NCBI GenBank assembly: GCA_946122785.1
Contig: CAMGYJ010000002.1
Coordinates: forward strand, 23,286,492 to 23,350,491
Origin: Linum tenue
Taxonomy: Eukaryota; Streptophyta; Magnoliopsida; Malpighiales; Linaceae
DNA length: 64,000 bases
Direction: 5' to 3'
Under the pieces are notes generated by a model. It ran no database searches and was not told the origin of the DNA. It saw only the letters and a program-made list of their open reading frames with translations. The translations under genes and the position numbers were made by a program. Position 1 is the stretch's first letter. Each line of letters opens with the position of its first letter. Positions 1 through 10,739 of this stretch are shown here, piece by piece.

Positions 1-213
1 ACTACGAAAAAATCAATACAGTATAAAAAAAATACATAAAATATGAATAAAAAATTATATATGGAATCCGACTGAGGGTTTTTGGAATTCGGGCAATTGG
101 TTCTGGCGGAATGATGAAGGGGGACAAGCTGTTAAATTACTTGGCCTCGACAGCGCAACCCAGATGTTGTTGCAGTTCTGGCGAACCTTGTGGCTGAGCT
201 AGCGGAAGAAATC

Positions 214-238
214 GGGGGAGGGGGAGGGGGAGGGGGGG
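214..238 (+). other. G-quadruplex-type G tract
   Basis: Four G runs of 5, 5, 5 and 7 bases are separated by single A residues. One-base loops are the arrangement that favours a very stable parallel G-quadruplex in vitro. No gene is recognised next to it; it lies just before the first copy of a 1-kb direct repeat. The rest of bases 1-243 shows nothing recognisable. Confidence 0.7.
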
Positions 239-243
239 TAGGA

Positions 244-1217
244 GAGACTTCAAATGAGCGATGACGACATCCAATGGTGAGAAAAGATCCACGAACACCA
301 ACAGAGTTTGACTCGTGCGGAGGAGTAGAATCGATGTGGTTTCGCCTGGCGTGATTATTGAAAGGATCGGAACAACACTTAAAGGGAGAAGCAAAGCCGT
401 TTGCATTAGAGGCGAAGAGCTAAGGGCAAAGGGTGGAAGACACAACCATATCGGTGATGGATGAAGAGTTGAGGAGAGAGAGGATGATCTGTTAGTGTTT
501 GAGAAGCTAGATATACATGGAAAATTGTATTTTAAAGAGTAATAATCACAAGTGGTATCTTTTTCATTTTCAAAATTACCCCAAACTGATTTGGTAAGAT
601 AGGAAAACAAACGATAGAGATGTTTATTGCCACTGTGGCTATCAAAAATTAGTATTCACCCTAACTCGTTCCCAACTAAATACTTATTATTCCAAACCAC
701 GACAAATAAAATGAAAATAGTGAAATTTTATAAGTGGAACCGTATTTTCATATTGACTTTTACTTATTTGTTTTTTAAAGAGAAAAATGAGGGAAAGAAA
801 AATTTTTGTGGAAAATCAGGATCACAATAAACCGTTTTTTTAAGCATTAAATATTAACGAAGAAAAGGAAAAAGGTGAAACTATTGTATCATTCGTACCT
901 CAGACTGGAGAGGGGAAATGTACGTCCATATCCCTCTTTTTTTTTATTATTCTTATCTAATTGTGAGTTCTCTTTCCAAAAATATATTGCCCATATCTCT
1001 CTTTCTTTCCTTATTTACTCTTTTTTTTTATTATTATGAATTCTTTTTTCCTGTATTTGTAGTTCCTCTTTCCAAAATGTTGATTTTTTTATAAATGATG
1101 AATCATTATAATATTAATTTAGTAAGAGATAATCATGGTGTGTAGCCAAAACTAATATACAAAAATTTATTTTATGGTTAGAAACTCGTTAGTGGTGGAA
1201 TGTGATAGCGATTTTTA
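244..1217 (+). repeat. Copy A of a ~1-kb direct repeat
   Basis: This AT-rich non-coding segment aligns along its length with 6985-8042. Shared landmarks include the ATGAGCGATGACGA block near 254/6995, the GAAACTATTGTATCATTCGT block near 876/7668, and the AGAGATAAT...GTGTGTAGCCAAAACT block near 1124/7952. The copies differ by scattered substitutions and small indels. No LTR-type TG...CA ends or coding sequence were recognised, so a segmental tandem duplication fits better than an LTR pair. The start and end points are approximate. Bases 1218-1519 that follow are AT-rich with nothing recognised. Confidence 0.75.
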
Positions 1218-1519
1218 ATTCCTATTACTTCCCAAAAGAAAAACAAATTCAATGAAAAAAATATCTTATCATCGCCCATTAATGATTCCAAAAAATTTAA
1301 AGGGCAAATCAAATTTATAAAATACAACTTCAAGTAAAAAATAAATCACAATCGGGTACAAAAGAAATCAATTAAAAATAAAATCCAAATTAACTCTCAC
1401 ATGCCATCTCTATATTCCCCCACTCATGACTCATCCCATAAGTGAGTTTCCATAATTTTCTTCGCCCTCCAGCCGGCTGTCTTCGTCATCTTTGTCAGTC
1501 AACTTGAGTAAATAGAAGA

Positions 1520-1536
1520 AGAAAACATTGAATACG
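1520..1536 (+). repeat. Target-site duplication, 5' copy (LINE)
   Basis: AGAAAACATTGAATACG here is repeated exactly at 6478-6494, straight after the poly(A) tail of the LINE. A 16-17 bp perfect flanking repeat is the signature of target-primed reverse transcription and fixes both ends of the element. Confidence 0.93.
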
Positions 1537-1796
1537 AATTTTCTTCTCAAGTTTGTGGTAGTAAATTTGTTTACGAAAGAGGCAGGAATTTCTTCTAGGC
1601 GAAGTTAGAGAGAGAAAGTTAGAGAGAGAGAGAGAAAATCGAGTAACGACTTTTCCCGCTCGATTGGCCTCCTGCCGTCGAGGGCGGTCTGTCTCCGCCG
1701 TTTGGCCTCCTGCCGGCGGTGTTTTTCTCCGGCGACGCTCCTCGTCGTCGGTGTTCTTCCTCTTTTCTTGAGTTTTCTGGTGGATTCGGAATCGCC

Positions 1797-2942
1797 ATGG
1801 CGGAGTCAGGCAAATCGTGGGCGGAGCTTTTCACCATTGATGAGAGCTGCCGTCTCCATTATGAGGAGCCTGACTTGGTCGATGGAGCTCTGCGGTTGCC
1901 GAAGGATCTGCTGGACAAGGGAGCTGCTCGTTGGCAAAACTGTCTGGTAGGTCAATTCATTTCTACTCCACCATCTCTAGGGGTCATTCGTACTTGGGCG
2001 AACAAGCTTTGGGGGCGAGAAGGGAAAATTAGGGTTTCCTGGTTCGGCAATAAGCTACTGATCTTCCAATTCCCGTCTGCTTCGACTTGTGATTGGGTTT
2101 TTCGGGGTGGTCCATGGCATCTTTGGGGTAATAACTTGTTCTTGAGGAAATGGGAGAAAGGAATTTTACCTGTTGTTCCTGAGAAGCCTGGGATTCCAGT
2201 GTGGGTGAACATCTCCGGGTTGCCTATGGAGTGCTTGTCGCCTGAGTGTTTAAGCAAAATTGTGAGTATGATTGGAAGGCCTTTATGCACTCAGGTAACA
2301 AGGGTTACAGATCAGTTGGGATCAGCAAAGTGTTGTGTGGAAATCACGGTGGAATCGAAGTGTCCCAAGGAGTTGAGGTTTGCTCCTGATGAAGGTGTTC
2401 CTTTTTCAGCAAATGTGGTTTACTTCAAGTTACCTCCTGTGTGTTCAAAGTGTCAAAAGTTTGGTCATGATTGTAGTAAGGTTGACTCTGAGGTTCGTAG
2501 GGTGTGGGTGCCAAAAGTAAAGAATCCTTCAGTGACAGAGAAGACCAATGAGGAGAATAAGGAGAGTGAGATCCAGGAGGCAACTCATCAAGGTGCAGAA
2601 GAAGAACCTAGGGGGCTTGGAAAGGAGATGGAAGACACTAATCGGGCAGCAGCTGGCATTGAGAGTGATTCCTCTTCACCAGTGCAGGTGCTTGAGCAGG
2701 AAGGGGATCTCTTACCTTCAGAAGAGGAATTCCAGGAGGTCATCCAGGGTAGAAGGAGTATTAGTCCAGCAACGGCTGCAAGACTTTCAAAAGGAAAAGC
2801 AGTGGTTGTGTCTTTCTCTGGGATTGATGGTAATACAGAACTTACTGGTGGTGGGATTTCACCTCAGATTAGTTTTGAGTACATTACTAGTGGGAGAGGT
2901 GTGAAAGCAGGAGTTGGGGGGAGGGCTTCCAAACACAAATGA
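1797..2942 (+). CDS. LINE ORF1 protein (DUF4283 / zinc knuckle)
   Basis: This is the ORF1 nucleic-acid-binding protein of a plant L1 LINE, expected to package the element RNA. The open frame starts at 1719, but the second methionine at 1797 (MAESGKSWAELF) begins the conserved part and was chosen as the start, giving 381 residues. The DUF4283-like domain covers roughly the first 180 residues (WANKLWGREGKI, FRGGPWHLWGNNLFLRKWE, VPVWVNISGLP-type motifs). A CCHC-like knuckle follows near residue 220 (CSKCQKFGHDC). The tail is acidic and Glu-rich, typical of the family. The stop codon overlaps the ORF2 start in ATGA at 2939-2942, which suggests coupled termination-reinitiation. Its frame appears intact. 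Confidence 0.88.
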   Translation: MAESGKSWAELFTIDESCRLHYEEPDLVDGALRLPKDLLDKGAARWQNCLVGQFISTPPSLGVIRTWANKLWGREGKIRVSWFGNKLLIFQFPSASTCDWVFRGGPWHLWGNNLFLRKWEKGILPVVPEKPGIPVWVNISGLPMECLSPECLSKIVSMIGRPLCTQVTRVTDQLGSAKCCVEITVESKCPKELRFAPDEGVPFSANVVYFKLPPVCSKCQKFGHDCSKVDSEVRRVWVPKVKNPSVTEKTNEENKESEIQEATHQGAEEEPRGLGKEMEDTNRAAAGIESDSSSPVQVLEQEGDLLPSEEEFQEVIQGRRSISPATAARLSKGKAVVVSFSGIDGNTELTGGGISPQISFEYITSGRGVKAGVGGRASKHK

Positions 2943-5900
2943 TCATCTCCTCATGGAATATGAGAGGCTTCAATAGGGCCTCAAAGCACAGTTTTATTAG
3001 TAAGTTTCTGAAGGCCCAGAAAATAGATATACTAGCAATATTAGAAACTAGAGTTCAAAAGAGTAAAATGGGGAAAATCTGCACTGATTACTTTTCAGAT
3101 TGGGGGTATTTGGAGAATTATGCTAAATCCTGAAATGGAAGGATATGAATATTCTTCAGGAAGGAGTTGACTGTTACTGCAGAGAAAGTTGAAGAAAATT
3201 TTATACATCTGAAAGTCAGGGGAGGTGAGGACTGTCAGATTACAGCAGTATATGGTTCTAATGATGAATTAGTAAGGCGTCAGACTTATGCACAACTGAG
3301 AGCTATTCATACTGGAAGTGAGCCATGGGTAGTTCTAGGGGACTTCAATGCTATCCTAGCAGCTTCTGAAGCCTCAAATGGGACACCACCAGGCTCAAGT
3401 GGACAGGATTTCCAAGACTGGATAGATGATATGCAACTGGAAGAGCACAAGGTTACTGGGGACTGTTTTACTTGGGTAAATAAACAAACAAGGAATCCTA
3501 TAGCTAGAAAGTTGGATAGGATCTTCATAAACAGGTGCTGGTTACCTACTTTCCCTGGGAGTGTGGCTAATACTGTGTTTCCAAGTGTTCATTCTGACCA
3601 TTGTGGATTAGTTTTGAACTCTTCCCCAAATCAGAAGACTCTGCCAAGGCCGTTTAAATTTTTTAATTTCTGGTGTGATCATCCAAAGTTCCAAGAGTTA
3701 TTGCAAGAAGTGTGGAGTACTAGGGTCACTGGTTATCCGTTTTTCAAAGTGTGCCACAAGCTGAGGTTGTTAAAGAAAAAGTTGAAAGAGTTTAACAAAG
3801 AGTTCTACTCTGATATATCTTTGCGTGCTAGACAAGCAGAAGAGGCACTGAAGGTTATTCAACAACAGGTATATAGGGACCCTTCTCCCCAGTTGTTTGA
3901 AGCAGAAGCACAAGCTGTGGCTGAGTGTGTGATGTTTCAAAAAGCAGAAGAAGGGTTTTTCAAGCAGAAAGCAAGGGTGCAGGCTGTTACAGAGGGGGAT
4001 CAAAATACAGCATTTTTCCATCAAACACTAAGGGTTAGGCAGCATAGGAATCACATTTCACTCCTTAAGAAAGAAGATGGCAGTATAGTAACTGATGTGG
4101 AGGAAATTGGTAGTGTAGCAGTGGAGTTTTACAAGAAACTGCTAGGGGAGGAAAACCAGGAAGTCCAATGTATATCAGTAGAGGACATGGAAAAATTACT
4201 GGTACACAAATTAAGTCTTGAGGATACTGACCACCTCTGTAGTGTTGTCTCTAAGGAAGAAATAAAGGATGCTTTATTTGATATGGGGTCTAATAAGTCC
4301 CCTGGTCCAGATGGGTATACTGTGGAATTTTACAAGGCAGCTTGGTCTGTAGTTGGAGAGGACATATCTAGTGCAGTTAGTTCCTTCTTTCTCACAGGGT
4401 TCCTCCCCAAAGAAATTAACTCGACAGTGCTAGCTTTACTACCTAAAGTGGTTGGTGCAGATCAGATGAAGCAGTTTAGGCCAATCTCCTGTTGTAATGT
4501 GTTGTATAAATGTATTGCAAAGATTTTGGCAAACAGGCTCTCTTCTGTCCTCCCCCAGCTCATCAGCAAGAATCAGTCAGCATTTGTTAGAGGAAGAAAT
4601 ATCAGTGATAATATACTGATGGCATCAGAGTTAGTGGCAGGGTATAATAGAAAGAACATCTCCCCTAGGTGCACAATGAAGATTGACCTTATGAAGGCGT
4701 TTGACTCCATTGCTTGGAAGTTTTTGTTCATAGTTATGACAGCAATGGGGCTTCCTGCACAATTCATCTCCTGGATCAAGGAATGTGTTACTTCCCCAAT
4801 GTTGAGTGTTGGTGTGAATGGGGGTGTATGTGGTTATTTTCCCTCTAAAAAAGGCTTGCGTCAGGGTGACCCCCTGTCTCCTTTCCTTTTCTCCATTGCA
4901 ATGGAGGTTCTTTCATGTATCTTGAACAAGGGTGCAGCAACAGGAGATTTTCCCTATCATCCTAGATGTAAAAGACTAGGTATTACTCACCTGGTATTTG
5001 CTGATGACCTATTGTTGTTCTCTAATGGATCTACTAAGGCAGTGGAAAGTGTAAAAGGCCTGCTGGAAAAATTTTATAAGCTGTCAGGGTTGAGATTTAA
5101 TCCAGAAAAGAGTCAGCTATTCTGTGCAGGGATTGCTGAGGCAGATCATGATAGATTAGCTCATTTGGCAGGGTTTCAGAAAGCAGTACTCCCTGTTCGT
5201 TATCTGGGTGTACCTTTGATAGCAGGGAAGCTTACAAAAAGTGATTGCAGGGTGCTAGTGGACAAAATCACAAAGAGAATTGCAGGATGGAAACCTAAAC
5301 TGCTTAGTTATGCAGGGAAATTGCAGCTTATAAACTCTGTGTTGAGTAGCCTGTCTTTCTATTGGATGAATATATTCATTTTACCAATGTCAATCATTAA
5401 AGAGATTGAGCAGCTGTGCAGTAAGTTCTTATGGGGGATAACAGAGGAGTCCATGAGGAAAAAAGCTGTGATGGCTTGGGATTTGGTGGCCATACCAAAG
5501 AGAGAAGGGGGGCTGGGTATAAAATGTCTTAAAACCTGGAACGTGGCTTGTACAACAAGGCATATATGGAGTTTACTAGTGAAAACAGGGTCCTGGTGGG
5601 TTGCTTGGACATATCAATATAGAATCAAGAACCTCACATTCTGGGAACTGGGGAAGTGTAGCACTGCCTCTTGGATTTGGAAGAGAATTTTAAAGGTCAG
5701 GGACAAGGTTGAAGGATTCTTTAGATGCTGGGGAACACAAGTGTATTGGAAGGATAAGAGAATGATCAATTACTCTGTGAAGCAGGTCTGGCAAGATTTG
5801 CAACCAACTAGACCTCGGGTGGAATGGTATCAGCTGGTTTGGGGGAGGCATTTGATCCCAAAGCACAGTTTTCTAAGCTGGCTTATCACGAGAAATAGAA

Positions 5901-6316
5901 TTAAAACTTTGGTACAGTTGCAGAGTTGGGGGAAAGTAGCCAGTGCAACATGTCTGCTCTGTTTGGCGCAAGCAGAAGATAGGGATCATTTGTTTTTTCA
6001 TTGCCATTACACAAAGCAGGTGTTGAAGGGTTGTCTGCTCATGCTTAACAAAACTTGTCCTCAGCTAACTGGCTATGAGGAGTATTTGCAGTGGGCGGTA
6101 AGAACATTCAAGGGGAAGACAGCTTTAGCCAAGGTGGGTCGTTTGGTTTGGAACTTAGTGGTGAGTATGATATGGAGGGAACGTTGTGGTAGACTGTATG
6201 GTTCCTCAGTTGTGCAATCTATGGAGTTGGTCAGGACAGTGAGAAGGGTAATCGAGCTGGCTAGATGTGGTAACATGGCTCTGGATGCAGATTGCCGAGT
6301 TGTTTTTAGTCAGTAA
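2939..6316 (+). pseudogene. LINE ORF2 polyprotein with two nonsense codons
   Basis: This is the endonuclease/reverse transcriptase of the LINE, about 1125 codons. The N-terminal AP endonuclease has the motifs SWNMRG, a conserved Glu in LETR, GDFNAIL and SDH. The reverse transcriptase has the fingers motif KSPGPDGY and the catalytic FADDLLLF. The C-terminal zf-RVT region has Cys/His residues in LCLAQAEDRDHLFFHC. Frame is kept throughout, but two TGA codons at 3131-3133 and 3146-3148 break the endonuclease. Each stands where the family usually has Trp, so each is a single TGG-to-TGA change. The long frame downstream (3167-6316) is open, so reverse transcriptase could only be made after readthrough or internal initiation. 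Confidence 0.9.
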
Positions 6317-6477
6317 TAACTAGTGTATATGTTAGGTATTTTTTCATTTGTTTGCTGTGTATATGTAGCAGTTATGCAGCTGCATATTGTAAATGACCCA
6401 GATGTGCTCTTCCCTACTTAATGGGGGACACATAGTGCTTCAATAAAATTTTTTGATATTGCCCATAAAAAAAAAAA

Positions 6478-6494
6478 AGAAAACATTGAATACG
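6478..6494 (+). repeat. Target-site duplication, 3' copy (LINE)
   Basis: This is an exact copy of 1520-1536, directly after the poly(A) tail. The bases from here to 6984 are the continuation of the pre-insertion sequence; no gene is recognised in them. Confidence 0.93.
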
Positions 6495-6984
6495 CCAAAG
6501 GCTCCAAGGATGACTCCATCCACCTGAAAAATAATGACAAAAAACTCAACAGAGAAGAAAAGAATACCCTCCAAGTACACTTAATCTTAGCCAAAAAGGT
6601 TGAAAAATGTATTAATAACCACCACATAGACAAGCACAAATTAAAAACATTCATCAATATCATCCAAAGTCCAAACACATCATCCATGAGAGACATTCAG
6701 AGTAGTGAAAAATGAATTATTACAGACTCGGGCCTGACCGATAAATGTTTTTATGTTCTTGGCACTTAATTAAGAATAAAACGCATGCGAGAATGAGAAA
6801 AGGGATAAATTAGAGACATATGTGCACATTTTCCGTTGGTACATAGCAGACAATCCACAGATGCTGAAAGACAAGCACCATTGTATTTATTCAGCAGACT
6901 TGTGGGAAAAATCAAAGTATGCCCACGATTATGCAACAGAAGTGTACAGCGAGGAGCAGGGTCGTGAGGACAGATCTGAGCGTC

Positions 6985-8042
6985 TTTGACTTTAAGATGA
7001 GCGATGACGATATTCGGTAGTGAGAAGATTCATGAACACCAACAGAGTTTGAATAGTACGGAGGAGTAGAATCGACGTGGTTTTGCCTAGTGGTGATTGT
7101 CGGAAGGATCAGAGCGACTCTCTAGGATAAGCAAAGTCACCTACATTGGAGGCAAAAAACTTATGGCGGAGGGTGGAAGACACAACCATATCAGCGATGG
7201 AGGAAGAGCCGATAAGAGAGTGGATGATCTGTTAGTGTTTGTGGAGATAGATATATATGAAAAATTATATTTTAACGAAAAATAATCACTTTCACAAAAA
7301 AAGTAATAATCACATGTGATTTTTGTTATCCAAATTGTCTCAGACTAATTTGATAGTCAAATTAATAAATAAGGTAGAGGAAAACATACGATAGAGATGT
7401 TTATTGCCATCATGACTACTAGAAATCAGTATTCACCCTAACTCGTTCTCAACTAAATACTTATTTATTCAACCCATGACACATAAAATGAAGATAGTGA
7501 AATTTTAGAAGTGGACTCAAGTTTGCTCTTCCATATTGACTTTCACTTATTCTTTGTTTTTTAAAAAGAAAATGGAGGAAACGAAAAATTCTTGTGGAAA
7601 ATTTGGATTCCAATAAATATTTTCTTTTTTAAGCATTAAATAGTAACGAGGGAAAGGATAAAAGGTGAAACTATTGTATCATTCGTCTCTCAAATTGGAG
7701 GAAAAACAAAAATGCATGTCTATAGTCCTTTCTTTTTCTTTTTCATTTTTATTATTTCTTTCTCTAATTGTGGTTCCTATTTCCAAAAATCTAGTGCCGA
7801 TATCCATCTTTATTTCCTTACTTGTTCTTTCTTATTTTTTTATGAATTATTTTTTTTTTTCTTGTATTTGTGGTTCCTCTTCCCAAAATGTTGATATGTT
7901 TTTTTTCATAAATGATGAATCATTATTTATTACTATACATAAATTTAGTAAGAGATAATTAGGGGTGTGTAGCCAAAACTCGTATAACAAATTTATTTCC
8001 TAGTTAGAAACTCGATTAGTGGTGGAATCTGATAGCAGTTTT
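6985..8042 (+). repeat. Copy B of the ~1-kb direct repeat
   Basis: Partner of 244-1217. It is about 85 bp longer because of small insertions. One of these, at 7290-7304, looks like a tail-only retro-insertion that is absent from copy A. No coding sequence is recognised. Confidence 0.75.
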
Positions 8043-8640
8043 GCAGTTAAATCGCTCGCACCAAAACTGCGTGATTTGCGGTTATGTCTTTTATTCGGTT
8101 GAGGTTATGGATAAGCCATATTTTGCGGTTAAAAGTCTTGTCATTTCTACGTTCTATGTAACCATGAATCGAACACAACACCGATTTATATCACGCATAA
8201 AATTGATTTGTGCGATACGTAAATCTATCACGCCAAAAGTAAAAGTGTGTTACGTTTCAAGTAACATACCGATCATCGAATTTGAACAATAAAGTAGTGA
8301 CATACAAAATTGAAGATCCCAACGATAAATTAAAACTCATTCTTCTTCTTCAGCGATAAAAAAAACCACCACCAACTTGGGTTGGGTCAAATTTGAAACT
8401 CACCCCTTTCATTTCAGGGCTTGGCACAGCAATTTAAAATATCCGGCCCAGTTAAAAACCCTAGTTTTTGCATCACCGGGATATGACGAGTCGAGTGGGT
8501 TGGTAGCGAGAAAAACCATTTTAAGTAATGCGGCCAACCGGCAACAGCCGGTAATCGGCGCGTGAAGTTACCGGGAAAGGCCGTAACATATTATTACGGC
8601 CAGGAGCGTGAATCTATCTACATACATACTCCACCGTAAA
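8043..8640. other. Intergenic, upstream of the small PAH gene
   Basis: No gene is recognised. The first 250 bases are AT-rich non-coding DNA. From about 8440 the sequence becomes more GC-rich and contains an AAACCCTAG telo-box-like motif near 8457. This would fit the distal promoter of the gene at 9671. Confidence 0.5.
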
Positions 8641-8682
8641 ATCTGTCTTTCTGCCGTTTTAGTTTCCACCCCATCCCCTGCC

Positions 8683-8690
8683 TTTAAATA
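8683..8690 (+). promoter_or_regulatory. Probable TATA box of the PAH-only gene
   Basis: TTTAAATA lies about 25-30 bases before CT-rich sequence that resembles a plant 5' leader. A leader exon ending in AAAG|GTACGT at 8760 follows, opening a long 5' UTR intron. The position is plausible but there is no transcript evidence. Confidence 0.45.
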
Positions 8691-9670
8691 CTGTACTGTC
8701 TGCATTCCTCGTACAGAGAAGCCTCTCTGCTTACTTCAAATCTTCTTCCCCGGTTGAAAGGTACGTCCCTGTGTCTGAATTCCTTTGTCGTTTGGTAATC
8801 CATTTCTGCATGCACCTTCCTTTTCCCTGTTGATCCATGGCCATTTGCAAGTTGTGAAGCCTGAGGGTGGAAGTTGTTCGCTTTGTTTTGTAATCTCTTG
8901 TTTAATTGTGAAGTGGTCTGGAAAATGGAGGATCGTCTCTTCCTTTCCTCTCCGTATTGCCTGCGTGATGTTCGATATCGATCTGTACATCATCGGCGGC
9001 GCTTTAAGCCCTTTTTCCCATGCTGTTGTTTGCTTTGTTAATGGAAATTCAGAATTGTTTGATTGCACTATGTTTGCTTTGCGTCCAAGTAACGGCTATA
9101 TGGACTTTGTCTATGATCAGTTGGGTTTCGGATTGTCGAATGGTTTACTTCTCAGTGGTGTTGATCTGCGAGTCGAGATTGTTTGATGACGATTCTTTGT
9201 ATGTTCTTTCAATTGGGGAGATTGTTTTGATTCCGATAGCTCCAATGACCAGATTTATAAATTGGCCGTAGTGCTGTTTCTGAAAGCTTTACCTTTTCGG
9301 TGGAAACTCGAAACCTTGTTGTTGATTATTGCTGGTTCCATCTAATATTATAGTAGCTTGTTGTGCTTGTAATTTATCTTTTGCTTTGAAAAAGGGGTCT
9401 GAGTTCCCTTCATCAGGGTTTGAAATGTGTTATTCTATTTGTAATGGAGTAAGCAAAGCTTGAAGCAGCACCCTGGATGAACCACTTCATGATTCTTTTG
9501 GAGTGAACCACTTGATGATTGTGGCCATGTTTTGCGAGAAACTAGCTAGATGGAACGATCTCTGCTTACTTAGTTGTTTAAATGCAGTTTCGAAATGGGA
9601 TTGTTGACTAATTAACATTGTGTGCAACTCTTAGCCACAGTTATCAGGGGAAGTAGAAGGGGGCACAAGA

Positions 9671-10551
9671 ATGCCTACTTCTGAGAAGGATGCATTGGGT
9701 TATCTCGACGCTGTAAAGCAGACATTTCGGGACGAACCCCAAACGCACGAGGACTTTCTCGAGGTTTTGAAGGATTATAGAGCTATGAGGTGAGGTTTTT
9801 TTTAGTTCCCCTATATATTATGTTTGGTTCTTTAGATGTTAATGACAAATATGAGAAGCTAGAAAGATTGCCTGATTACCATTGCATATTGTCCCCCCTT
9901 GTGTCCCATTTTCACTGCAGAATTGACACTAGCAGTGTCATTGCAAGGGTGAAGCAGCTATTTAGAGGGCATCCCGACCTGATTTTGGGGTTCAATACCT
10001 TCCTGCCTGAGGGATATAAGATCAGCCTCGCAGTTGGCGATGCTAAAAAACCTCCTCCTCCACGGAAGAAACCAGTTGACTTTGAAGACGCCATCACCTT
10101 CATCAGCAAAATTAAGGTAGATCGATGTGCTGTGCTATCCCATCCGTGTTGCCTACGTATGTTACGTGATCTACATTGTACTGTGAAAGAGCTATGTAGG
10201 CTTATGTTGAATGTTTTTAAGCAGAGGAGGTTTCAAGGTGATGCTCGAGTTTACGATTCGTTTATGGATGTCTTGATGAGGTTTCGGAGTGGGCGTCTAC
10301 CCATAGCAGAGGTTTATCTACGGGTATATACTAATTAACCATCATGTTCAACTCTTGCTAAGTTGTTGAAGTTTGAGGCGTTGTTGGGATCATGTGTTCC
10401 TAGCAATAGCATGACCAATGTGGCATCAGAATGGCGTAAAATTCTGTCCATTTTGTTCATTCTTGTTGTTCTTTTGTTGCAGGTGGCTGAACTTTTCAAA
10501 GACCACAGCGACCTACTTGAGGACTTTGTTCAATTTTTGCCGGAGAGCTAG
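9671..10551 (+). CDS. Small SIN3-like protein with two PAH domains only
   Basis: CDS: join(9671..9789, 9921..10116, 10225..10323, 10483..10551), 160 residues. All introns are GT-AG, and their positions and phases match exons 2-5 of the SNL gene at 23617. Residues about 3-70 form PAH1 ([27 protein letters not shown]) and about 85-159 form PAH2 ([33 protein letters not shown]). The protein then ends with TAG, so PAH3, the HDAC-interaction domain and the C-terminal domain are absent. AATAAA at 10711 supplies a poly(A) signal. The long 5' UTR intron also resembles that of SNL (about 9118-9180 against 23340-23420). In the family, PAH domains bind repressor peptides; a free PAH1-PAH2 unit could bind transcription factors without recruiting HDAC, but that is inference. 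It lacks the MKRSRD first exon of SNL. Expression is unproven, although all splice sites and the frame are intact. Confidence 0.85.
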
Positions 10552-10710
10552 CAGAGCTATTCGCCAGTAGTTGTCATATGACAGAAGCTCCAAGAAGAGA
10601 AAGAAAGTTTGTGCGGATACTATTAGAGGTTGAGAAGAGGGTAGTTTTTCTTCTGTTTTTGAGAGGAACTTTGGAATGTTTTGGATTGGCGTTTCGTTTC
10701 ATCATCGTTG

Positions 10711-10716
10711 AATAAA
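10711..10716 (+). terminator. Poly(A) signal AATAAA
   Basis: A canonical AATAAA stands 160 bases after the stop codon of the PAH-only gene, consistent with a functional 3' end nearby. Confidence 0.5.
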
Positions 10717-10739
10717 ATACTGAAGTTGCAACCTATCTG

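Larger units (their letters stand above)
1537..6478 (+). mobile_element. L1-type LINE retrotransposon, nearly complete
   Basis: This non-LTR retrotransposon is about 4.94 kb. It has a short 5' UTR with a GA-rich stretch (about 1606-1640), then ORF1 (DUF4283-type RNA-binding protein with zinc knuckle) and ORF2 (AP endonuclease, reverse transcriptase, zf-RVT). A 3' UTR with AATAAA near 6441 follows, and then a poly(A) tail at 6467-6478. Exact 17-bp target-site duplications flank it. The perfect duplications and long open frames point to a fairly recent insertion. Only two nonsense codons in ORF2 were found, so this copy is probably non-autonomous now. Confidence 0.93.

Noticed and set aside
137..610. 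157-residue open frame on the minus strand
   Set aside because: Composition follows low-complexity G/C tracts and the direct repeat; no family motif, no promoter or splice context.
3131..3166. Reading the LINE ORF2 break as an intron
   Set aside because: The frame is unchanged on both sides and both stops sit at expected Trp codons, so nonsense changes are simpler.
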